Origin: Akebia trifoliata | Taxonomy: Eukaryota; Streptophyta; Magnoliopsida; Ranunculales; Lardizabalaceae | Assembly: GCA_017979445.1 (NCBI GenBank) | Contig: CM030718.1 | Location: forward strand, 26,283,021-26,347,020 | Direction: 5' to 3' | Length of the DNA: 64,000 bases | Shown: in pieces, positions 46,671-57,700 of the stretch | Position numbering within the stretch: the first letter of the stretch is position 1 | How the letters are laid out: each line of letters starts with the position of its first letter | The notes under the pieces: generated by a model | Database searches by the model: none | What the model was told of the DNA's origin: nothing | What the model saw: the letters and a program-made list of their open reading frames with translations, nothing else | Translations under genes and position numbers: made by a program

Positions 46671-47003
46671 AACCTTAAGAGGGTGGCTCAATGGCAATTT
46701 TGGATCCAATAAATAGTAATGGTCTGTAGGTTGTGTGTTTGATATCTAGTATGAGCTATATTTCCTCGGGGCCACCTATGAGGGCTCTCCCTCTTGATCA
46801 CTTACCTGGCGCATGTGATGTGTGGGTGTTGCATGTGCCTGAGGGAGGGACCCATATGCCTTGGCTCTGGCCTAGCTCATTTAGCTCCCTTGTCGGATGC
46901 AAATCCGGACACCCCATTTTCAAAAAAAAAAAATAAATAAATAAAAATAAAAAAAATAAAATAATAAAATAATAAAAATAAAAAAAAAAGAGAACAAAAA
47001 AAA
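46671..47003 (+). mobile_element. tRNA-derived SINE (third type) in remnant D
   Basis: The tRNA-like head has AGGGTGGCTCAATGGCAA (box A-like) and GTAGGTTGTGTGTTTGATAT (box B-like). A body of about 180 bp ends GGACACCCCATTTTC, followed by an A-rich tail with AAAT units. Flanks TTGCTAAC (46662) and TTGCTATC (47004) look like a target duplication. In PRCP-B the uninterrupted site reads GTTGCTAACGTCCCATTG. Confidence 0.72.
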
Positions 47004-48100
47004 TTGCTATCATCCCATTGAAATATTGAAATTTGTATATAAGTGCACACTACATTTCTGGTGATCAATGACGAAATAGATTCAAGAAATCCATCACCCA
47101 AATTTTTGTACATGCTTCTAATTACACTTTTATTGGTTTATCAGACATGTAGTGAGACAATAATGCCCATAGGTCGTGGCGAGAATGATACAATGTTCCA
47201 AGCCGAACCTTTCGATTTGAACAAATACACCAAACAGTGCCAAGAATTGTTCGGGATCACCCCAAGACGTCATTGGATTACTACTGAATTCGGTGGTCAT
47301 GTAAGCTTCTTACACTTTTCGATTTTGTATTCTTCATTTACTTTTTCATTCCATTTGAGTAAAAATTAACATCTTGTTTGTTATCAAATACAGAATATAA
47401 AATTGGTACTTGAAAAATTTGTTAGCAATATCATATTCTCCAATGGACTCAGAGACCCTTATAGCGTGGGAGGGTAATGAATCAAAACTTCAAAAAAACA
47501 TAAAAATTGGGGGTCATTTAGATATATCTATCCAAGTTTTGGTAAATATTTGAGATACCCTTCCATTTTCAAATTGATGAAATGCCTCCTTACTCGATAT
47601 TCTCTGATATACTATAGAAAATTGATCTAAAATGCTCGGCCCTTGATTTTTTCGGTTACTCTTCAAACTTAAGAATCTACTGATTTCAACATCCAAACCT
47701 CAAGAATAAGATAGGTTTTTTGAACAAGAATATGATGAAAATTTGGGTAGAAAAATCAAGGATTTTCTATAGATTGAAAATAATTTACCATAGGTTATGA
47801 AGACAAGGTTTTCGTAGAAAAATCAAGGGTTTATTGTTGTAGTATGAAGGCGGTGGCATTTAAGTCATTTTCTTAATTTATAATAGAAGACCAAAGTCAA
47901 GAGGGGCATGTCACCGGTTTGGAAACACAAAAGGATATCTCCAATATTCACCAAAATGTGGAGTGGGTTAGTCTACTCAATTAATTTCATTAAATTTGTT
48001 TGATTATTTTTATGTGACTGCAGAATACTACATAACATATCTGATAGTGTTGTGACTATTTATACAAAGCAAGGTATGTCTTATATCTTTTGGGACTGAA

Positions 48101-48440
48101 TAGTTGCACACCACTAGTAGTTGATTGCACACCAACTTTGAAAAATAACCTTATTTTTTATTACCTCTATTTTAACCTATTAACTGAACTTCATTATTGG
48201 TATTGTGACTTCCTCCTCTATGCTCCTGTAAGATGTTTGTTATATAATCAAGTATTTCTTACAAAAATTATTAAACCAACAATAATTTATGTGAGCATGG
48301 TTGAAGAAGAAGATGAAGAATGAAAAATAGAAACATCGTTCAATATTTCTATTTTTATTTTGAATTCAATCATCTAAATGAAGTGCAAAGGAAAATATTT
48401 ACGTGATGGAATGCAATTAGTAGTGGATGGTGTACAACTA
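48101..48440. mobile_element. MITE with TAGTTGCACACCA ends, in D intron 8
   Basis: Same element and same position as 34836-35215 in remnant E, without the 35-bp end duplication. The insertion predates the segmental duplication. Confidence 0.7.
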
Positions 48441-48656
48441 ATCCATCCCTATATGTTTATCTCATGATTTATACTTACTAATAAATAACATGTGTTTTGA
48501 TTGAGAAAACTTGTGTACAGGTTCACATTGCTTAGATTTATATCCCTCAAAACCAAGTGACCCAGAATGGTTGGTCTTGCAGCGAAATACAGAGATCAAA
48601 ATCATCGATGATGGATTGCTGATTACAACGCCTCCCTCATTAATAAGAAGATTTGA

Positions 48657-51002
48657 TTGTACTACATTCATCCGTAATGGGATGAGAAGAATATGGCTGA
48701 TTAAAGCTAATATGTTGTTTTTAATAGAATTAATGTTGCTTAACATATTCTAATATTGCAACTTCGAGGCCATGGGTTCAATCAATCCGTCGTGTGATTT
48801 TGAACCACTATGTGTTTGGAAATGGGTATGAATGTGTCAAATTTGCATCTTTACGGATCATTATGATGGCTATTTAGAATCAAACCAAAAAATGACTGGG
48901 TCCATGATGGTGAGACCTAAAATCAATTAAGGATGTTGATTACTTATGGAAAATGGGTGAGAATTTTATTTTTCATGAAAAATCTTTTTTTTATTTTTTT
49001 TTCTAATTAAGTTTTTCCATTAAAAATGGATTTTCACATTTATCTAAAAAGCTATAGAGGTTGAATTTTATTTCCCATTAGACCAATTCCTACATTATAA
49101 TAACCGATATTACATATTCTTAATTTCCAATGTGGAACTAATCGATCGAAGAGCCAAAAGTATGAAAAATTTATAGTATTAGTTGTCTCCGCTCGGCTCG
49201 ACTCAATGGTGGAGACTATTTCTGCTGTGGCTCACAATCATCAAATTCACACAATACAGAACATTTAGCTGCCCTTTATTTGGATTGATTTACTAAGCAA
49301 CAATGATTCACTTGATTAGAAGGTTGAGATTGTTCTGATGTTTTTATCCTTACAACATAATATGATCGGTTCAAGAGTTCACCAACTGCTTAAGCAACCT
49401 AAATTACTGACTTGAACGACAGAGTGTTTTAATTAGTAGATCAATTTATTAGCATATTAAATAAATTTTTATATTTATTATTTAATTATTATAAAATAAT
49501 AAAGTCACCAAAAATCAACTATCATATTAGTGAGAGAACATTTTAATACAATTTGAAGACTAATAATAGAAAATGCCATTGATGATACCCATTGACCGTC
49601 GAAAACAAGATTTGGGTAATTAGTTAGACCCATTTAGTTACGGGGTCGGGTCAGCTTAAGCTCAAGATTGGGAGAGACTAATCCTACGGTTACATGCACC
49701 TCCCTCTCATGAAGTCCTACGTGTAACTAGTTGAGTCAAGTGTCAATCTAACCCTAGAGGGTGGCCCCAAGATATTCATTACTTTGTGGGGTTTTGAACT
49801 CTTAACCTACTTTTCTTATAAGAAGATTATCAAGCCTCAGCTTGCCACTAGGCCAATCCCTTGGAGTTATATTATAATAATGATATTTATAAAAATAAAA
49901 ATTAGGTCTGAAATTGATTTTAGAATACATTGTCAAAATTTATAAGGTCAATAGATCAAGCTGGAGACGAATTTACCTTTAAAATTATTTATGATAAAAA
50001 AGATGTCTCAGTGGGACCTATCTAATAGAATAGTGGGTCCATGATGAGCTACAAGGGAGAGTTTTGCATTACTTCTGTGATGGGCCCATCCTAGCCATTC
50101 AGGCTTTAGAAAATTCATTCTCTCTAGAAACACATTTACACAAGAAACTTCCTTCCAGCACTTGTTTGTATTACAACTTAGTAAGTCACGTTGCCGCCCA
50201 AAGAAGGACATTTACATAAATAAAACCTATGTTTTCAAACCAGAAAACTACCTTTAAACACAATTACACACACTAAAAGTTAAAAATAGAAGACAAACAA
50301 AAAAACAAACAAACAGAACCTTTAAGAGTTAAGACTCGACTCAACTCAACTTCATTGTCCGTCTGCTTGAATCAACTCAACAACTCACCACTTGATTAGG
50401 TGATAATGGGTTGAATTTGATCCATTGACTCAAGAAAAAGGACTTCGAAAAGGAAAAGTATCGAATCGTGTAAGCAACTATCGAGATCGTGTGTATTTTC
50501 TACAAGTCAACAAAACCAAATGCTATATAATATTAGAGTGATTCATGGAAAAAAAAAACACATGATCCCTACCATGTAAACACAAATTAATGTCAATAGT
50601 AGGGATTTATTCTCGGATTTGTATTATCGCGACATGTATATGTTTACACAATCGTGATTTTTATTCCGTGAATCACCCGAAATTCGAAATAAAATTTTAT
50701 TTCAAATTATATTGTGAAACTCATTAAGTTGATTCAAAATTCAGTTTAGTCTCTAAAAATGACCGAGTTAGATTAAAACTAAATCTAATTATATAGTTTT
50801 TAGTTCAAATAGTAGAGGTAATTATAACGCCAGTCAAGTTTTTAATACAATTATGCAAATATTTGTGTTGACTCGGAAGAGTATTTTATGTCAACAAGTC
50901 GAGTTAGTTAAAACAAATTCGAGTCAACCCAAGGACTTGTCTGCATAAATAGGGTAATATTAGTGATATTTTACGTAAAAAAAACTAGGGAGTTGTAGTG
51001 CG
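48657..51002. other. Spacer D to PRCP-C: PRCP-C upstream region
   Basis: Counterpart of 35431-37771, similar throughout, with small indels only. It contains the same tRNA-like remnants (48746-48800 and about 49720-49870) and the shared PRCP upstream block from about 50012. A TATA-like CATAAATAGG lies at 50944-50953. No gene. Confidence 0.65.
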
Positions 51003-52910
51003 ATGGGTGGAAGAAGATTAACAATAATCAAACTGCTTCCATGGCTCATTCTACTCTTTGTGAGATGTGTGTTGTCATCATCGTATCTTCGGATCCCAAG
51101 GCTCGGTGTGTTCATGAGAACCACCACCAATGAGGATGAGAGAAGGTTTGAAGCGAACGTGTCATCATCGGACTTTAACACGTATTTTTACACGCAAACA
51201 CTCGACCATTTCAATTATAGACCAGAGAGTTACACAACCTTTCAACAAAGGTACATAGTGAACTACAGATATTGGGGTGGACCAAATACTAGCTCTCCTA
51301 TCTTAGTTTACATGGGTGATGAGGCGAGTTTTTCAGCAGAGCTTGCACCTTATATTGGATTCATGATTGATAACGCTCCTCATTTCAAATCTCTTCTTGT
51401 GTACATAGAGGTATATAAATCTACACATGCATGTGTGTTTTCTTGTGTCTAGTGGTTCAGATGAGAAGGTTTTTTTTTCTAGGGTAAATTACACTTTGAT
51501 GCTTTGTAGTTTGGCATAATTGTATGTTGGCCCCTTAACATTTTGACAATTGCACTTACCTCCCCTTTCATGCACGGTGTTAAAGTAGGGCTGGCAATGA
51601 TGCGAAATACACCCAATGTCTGAGCCCTCGTAACTGATCTGATAAAATTAAAAAAAAAAAAAACATGAAAAATCGGATCAGAATTTTAGTTTTGAAACAA
51701 TTTCAGATCGGATTTGGATCTACCCCAATCCACTCGGAATAAATTTTAATATTTTTTGTATTATTCTTAATTTCATATAAATCCATATAGATAAAACATT
51801 TGTCTTTTTGGTTTCCCTCTATATTTGTAGTTGGAAAGAAGATTTTATATTTTTATATTTTTTGAAAATTGATCATTTGAAAATAAGGCATATGTTCAAA
51901 TTGATTTTGGATTAAGAATGAAATGAAACGAATTGGATTCGGTTCACATATTCATTGATTGGATTGGATCGAGTACATATTTAAAAAAATTTGGATTGGT
52001 ATTAGAATGGTACTGATCCGATCCATTGCCATGCCGATATTAAAGTTCAAATGTTATTTTACTATTATACCCTCTTAACTTATTTTGTTTTATAAAAATA
52101 TAAATAAGTTTTAAAACTATAAAAATATCATTGTCTAAACATTCACAAGTAAACTCATTTTTTCAAATGAAAATTAAAAAATGAAGAACATTTAAAAAAA
52201 AAAGGTAAAATGCTCCTTATAAAAAGTTAAAATCATTTTTTAACTGTTTGGTTGACGGCAAGTAGATTGAAGGAGGTTAATTGAACTCATTAGATAATTA
52301 TTGGGGAGGTAAGTGAAATTGTCGAAACGTTAGGGAGCCGACATAGACCAAATCATAGGGGTTGAAAGTGTAATTTACCCTTTTTTCAAATCTTGAGGCA
52401 CGATATCTAACATATACAAGAGATTCTATTGACACACCAACTTTTATAAGTAAAACTTGGTGTGTTAATAGAAGCTCTCTTAGTAAATTCACATATGATT
52501 GTCTTAAAGGGAAGATTTTGAAGGATTACAATTAGACCAATCATGCTTTATGTAGTTGATTGAGGATTTAGATGTTATTATGGATGATAAGATTAGAAAA
52601 AAAATGAGTAAATTCAAAAGATCCCTTAGGATATTAGGATATTTGAGTTGTATGATTTGGACCCATCACATCGACTATATGATTCGTTAGAACCATTATA
52701 GTGAAAATTCGAAAGGAGATTTGTCGAAAAAATAAATGATTATTAGATCAGGAAAAGTCCATGATTTTTTTTATTTTATTTTTTATTTTTTGTTTAAACA
52801 TTCAACAATTTATCCCTAAATTCACTTGAATTACTTTCTAAATTTTTTCTTAATTTATACAAATTAATTGAACTGATATCCTTGGTTGAGTAATCCCAAA
52901 TTCAAACTTG

Positions 52911-52951
<41 letters not shown>

Positions 52952-53791
52952 TGTGTGTCCTTGCGCGTGCTTGTGTGCCAATCTGATTCACATCAAAGCT
53001 ATATCGATTTGTTTCAGCACCGCTATTATGGAGCTTCAATTCCATTTGGATCAGAGAAAGCAGCATACCAAAATGCTAGTACCCTCGGGTACTTCAGTTC
53101 AACACAAGCATTGGCAGATTATGCGGAGTTAATAATTGATCTAAAGAGGAACTTATCGGCTGAGCATTGTCCAGTGATCGTTATTGGAGGATCTTATGGT
53201 GGAAGTAAGTGATTGCAAACCTCTATCATCAATCTTTAATTAAAGTGGTTCTCACCATGGTAACCTTCTCTCCTCTCTTTTTATTTAGTGCTTGCATCGT
53301 GGTTTCGTTTGAAATATCCACATATTGCCATGGGTGCACTGGCGTCATCGGCTCCAATTCTTTACTTTGATGACATTACACCGCAAAACGGATATCACAC
53401 TATCGTCACTAAAGATTATAAAGTAAGCATTGTAATTTGCAGTTCAATTCATTTAGGGTAATTTTGAGTATCCCATCCAGGTTTTGGTGCCACTTACTTG
53501 CTCACCAGATATATATATATATATATATATATGGATATCGTTCAGCGCCATTCCATAAATCAGTCGTTTTAACAAACGTTTGCAAGCCGTTAGATAAGAT
53601 GCGTTCGGACGGCACAGATTGAATAGGGAGTCGTTTTGCGTTTAACTTAAAAATGTATCATTATTTATACCGCCGTCCTTAAACTTAGGGATATTTAGTG
53701 TTACCTCCCTAAATACTTAAAACCGAAAAAGAAAACGAACAAGAGTTCTCTCTTCTCCTTCATCTTCACCTTCTCCTTGCTTGAACGTGCG

Positions 53792-53835
<44 letters not shown>

Positions 53836-54374
53836 GTCTCCTTCTCCAATTTGAGAAATATAATTGGAGCACAAACAATTGATCTTGAGACGAGAAATTG
53901 GAGTCGGTTGAACAATGTCGTTATGATCTTCGTCAAGAATCATTCTTTCATTTTCAAATTTACAGAGGATTTTGCACTGACCTTCAATGGAAATAAATGG
54001 GGTCACAATGGGCCTTATTTGGTTTCAAGAGTTGTTTCGAGGGTGAAGGGAAGACTTGGATTTAATTTCACGGTGTTGCTGTCATCAGCATTTTATCCGA
54101 TCGATTGGAGTAGGATTTAGAGCCTCTTTCATGGACCAAGGGATAAGGTTCATTCGAAATGGATGACAGGGAAGCTTGGGCAAATTCGTAGGGAAAATTT
54201 TGTTGTTCATCTGTGGAACCAACAAAGTAGAACGCTGAAGATCGAAAAGGGGAGCATTATTAGTCGTATAATGTTGGATTCTTGTATTTTCTGCAATTCC
54301 TTGGTTTCGACTTTGTAAAGAATCGTGTTCGTTGCTCTCGGGTATTAATCTTGAAGAGAGATCGGGGAGAAGGA

Positions 54375-54417
<43 letters not shown>

Positions 54418-54674
54418 CACATGTTCAAGCAGGGAGAAGGTGAAGGAGAAGAGATAACTCTCTGTCTCTGTTCGTTTTCTTTTGGGTTTTAAGTATTTAG
54501 GGAGGTAGAAGTAAATGCCCCTAAGTTTAAGGACGGCGGTGTAAATAACATATATGTTTTTAAGTTAAACGCAAAACGGCTCCCTACTCAATTTGTGTTG
54601 TCCGAACACATCTTATCTAACGGCTTGCAAATGTTTGTTAAAATGACTGATTTATGGACTGGCGCCGAACGCCT

Positions 54675-54724
<50 letters not shown>

Positions 54725-57700
54725 GAAATGTTCAGCACCAAACATTTTGGCAAAGCATCTTTCAAAACATGGGTTAGAAGTTTTGGAATAGGCTGATTTT
54801 TGGTGAGGATGATCTCTTCGGTGAGGAGATCATCATCACCAAAAATCAGACCATTCCAAAACTTCTAACCGCATTAAAAATGATTTACAAAAAATGGACG
54901 GTCCACGATTTTTCAACTTGTAAACATGGGGTTAGAAGTTTTGGAATGGGTTGATTTTTTGTGAGGATGATCTCCTCACCGTAGAGATCATCCTCACCAA
55001 AAATTAGCCCATTCCAAAACTTCTAACCCGTGTAGGACAAAAATGGTTGGCTAAAATGTTGACTAAAATGTTTGGTGCTGAACGGGACCCTATATGGGCT
55101 GATTTTTGGTAAGGAGGAGATCATCCTCACCAAAAATCAGCCCATTCCAAAACTTGTAGCCTCATGTTTACAAGTTGAAAAATCGTGGACCGTCCATTTT
55201 TTGTATACCATTTTTGACGGGGTTAGAAGTTTTAGAATGGTCTGATTTTTGGTGATGATGATCTCCTCACCGTAGAGATCATCCTCACCAAAAATCAGTT
55301 CATTCCAAAACTTCTAGCCCCATATTTACAAGTCGAAAAATCGTGGACCGTCCATTTTTTGTAAATCATTTTTGATGGGGTTAGAAGTTTTGGAATGGAT
55401 TGTTTTTTTATGATGATGATCTTCTCACCATAGAGATCATCCTCACAAAAAAAAATCAGCTAATTCCAAAATTTCTAACCCATGTAGGACAAAAATGGTT
55501 GGGCAAAATGTTTGGTGCTGAACATTTCTCTATATATATGTATGGAAAATGTTCAACACCCTACACTTTACCCTACGCTTTACCAAACGTATTTTGTCCT
55601 ACATGGGTTAGAAGTTTTGAAATGGGCTGATTTTTGGTGAGAATGATCTCTACAATTAGAAGATCCTCCTCACTAAAAATCAGCCCATTCCGAAATTTCT
55701 AGCCCCATGTTTACAAGTTGAAAAATCATGGACCGTCCATTTTTTGTAAACCATTTTTTATGGGGTTAGAAGTTTTGGAATGGGCTGATTTTTGGTGAGG
55801 ATGATCTCCTCACCATAGAGATCATCATAATCAAAAATCAACTTATTCCAAAACTTTTAACCCATGTAGGACAAAACACGTTTGGTAAAGTGTAGGGTGG
55901 TGAACGGGACCATATATATATATATAGGATGTGCTCAAGGGACATTTAAAACTGACAACTATTTTTACACAACCACTTGGATACCATCCATTTTTTAATT
56001 GCTTTCTATAAAACAACCAGATGTCGTTGGATATTATATAATAGATGGCATCCGAGAGATGTAAAAATAGTTGTCACTAGTAGATGTCCCCCGGGAAGAT
56101 GCCCTTGTCTTCAATATTTTGACATTTCGTTGAAAACTAATCATCTTTTAACTTTTTTCAATCTTTCGGAGGATTTTTTACCCTTATTATCAACCTTAAG
56201 ATTCTATCTCCGTCACCTTTCAAACCTCATTCACAAAGATATAAATTTTGGAGAAGAAAAATAAAGTATTTTTTGGTAAGAGGTTGGAAATGTTGAATGG
56301 ATTACAATAATTAACCCTAGAGAAGGGTTTTTGGCAAGAGGTGGATAAGGGTACTTTGGTCATTTGCTAATAATATTACATAGAAGACTATAGGCTTTCC
56401 ATGGGCTGGGCCACAAACAGCCCGATCGACCCTAATCATGCCTGAAAATCCTAATCCAAACTTGGCCGTCTATTTATTGTATAAGATCAATTAAAACCTA
56501 TATCCCAGCTCGGCCGACCTATCAATATTTTATATATTTAAATGAGTCGTGATCCTGAACGGTGTTACATTCATATAACAAAATAGGGTGTCTACGTGAC
56601 ACGTGTTTATTGGATAATAAACACATTGGGCTGTGTGTCATATAAAAATGGCTCGGTTAGGCGTCCAATGTGTCTTAAACTCCTACCAAAACATGCCACC
56701 TCGGCACAATTCCTACGCCATAGGAACCAGACACCATTCTGGATCCTGATTCTATTTACATTGATTATTAATGTATATAGAATATATTATAAGCAAACTT
56801 ATAAATACATGTTATCAAGACAGATTGGGCAGGCCTATGGACTAGTGTCCCAAGCTTGTGTGGCCTTACACATTAGTCGGGCCTTCACCAGTCCGATACG
56901 TAATAAACCAGTAATACTAACCAAACCCAGTCCATGATGGGCTAAAACTTGGTCCATCTAAAGCCCTTGTGGAAGACCTAAACCAATGTGTACCATCAGT
57001 TTATAAACATGGGCGCCATATATTTTAACTAAAGTGCATCAAAATTTAACCATTAAAGCTTCAAACGATCTCAAAAGTGTTATATTTGTTTCTTGGATGG
57101 TGCAGGAAGCAAGTGAGAGTTGCTACACTACCATAAGAGACTCATGGTTCGAAATCGATAAAATTGCTGCTGGACCTGATGGTCTTACAATCCTAAGCCA
57201 AAAGTTCAAGACTTGCGAGTAATTAAACCATACCTTCTTCCCTTGTAATTCAAATTACTAACCTCAAATTTATCTTTTAAAACTCATGGATTTGAAATTT
57301 GGCGAAATTGACTTAGTTTACCTGATATCAAGATGGTTACTAACTTTCATTTATTTGGTTTGTTTTCTTGTTAAGGCCATTAAACTCGTCTCAAGAGCTC
57401 AAGAATAACATAGAATTTTGGTACCTCGTCTCAGCCCAATACGATCAACCTCCCAAATATCCAGTTAATATGATTTGCGATGCGATTGATGGACTGCCCG
57501 AAGGATCCGATATTCTTAGTAGGATATATGCAGGTCTCATTGTTAGCATAGGAAAATCGTCGTGCACTCCCATAATTCACTTTCGTCTAAATAAGTTGTT
57601 TGGGTGGGATTGGCAGGTATTTTGATTGATTTATATATTTCGTACTCGTTTTGTGATCTTAACTGATACAATTCTAACCTAAGACCGCATTACACCCTTA

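Larger units (their letters stand above)
45494..47144. other. 3' flank of PRCP-B and junction to remnant D
   Basis: The flank shared with PRCP-C runs to 46030 and includes an (AAT)n run near 45750 and a tRNA-like repeat remnant (45588-45662). Then come unique DNA and hairpin MITE copy 2 (46222-46377). From about 46378 the sequence is PRCP intron 5, the left edge of remnant D, with a SINE inserted. Confidence 0.65.
46378..48656 (+). pseudogene. PRCP remnant D (exons 6-9, frameshifted)
   Basis: Starts within intron 5 (from about 46378). Exon 6 is 47145-47300 ([20 protein letters not shown]), exon 7 is 47394-47473, exon 8 is 48024-48073 and exon 9 is 48521-48656. Splice signals remain. In exon 9 a single G is missing near 48610 (remnant E and all genes read GATGGATGG; D reads GATGATGG), which shifts the frame at the conserved DGW. 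Exons 1-5 and the nucleophile Ser are absent. Intron 5 contains a SINE. Exon 6 resembles PRCP-A (GRGEND) more than B and C (GHGEND). It is the longer twin of remnant E. Confidence 0.88.
53533..54676. mobile_element. Pack-MULE-like element carrying glycosyltransferase fragment
   Basis: Inverted ends of about 190 bp. They share CCATAAATCAGTC, GCAAGCCGTTAGATAAGATG and CCGCCGTCCTTAAACTTAGG. The right end reads GGAGGCGTTCGGCGCC on the complement, and the left end is the diverged GGATATCGTTCAGCGCC. (TA)n lies on both sides. There is no transposase. It is inserted in intron 3 of PRCP-C; the PRCP-B counterpart (about 40270) lacks it. Its ends resemble those of the element in PRCP-B (GGGAGGCGTTCGG, CAGTCGTTTTAACAAA). 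Confidence 0.82.

Noticed and set aside
53851..54120. Independent small gene of 89 codons
   Set aside because: It is the first part of a captured glycosyltransferase fragment that continues in the same frame after a TAG.
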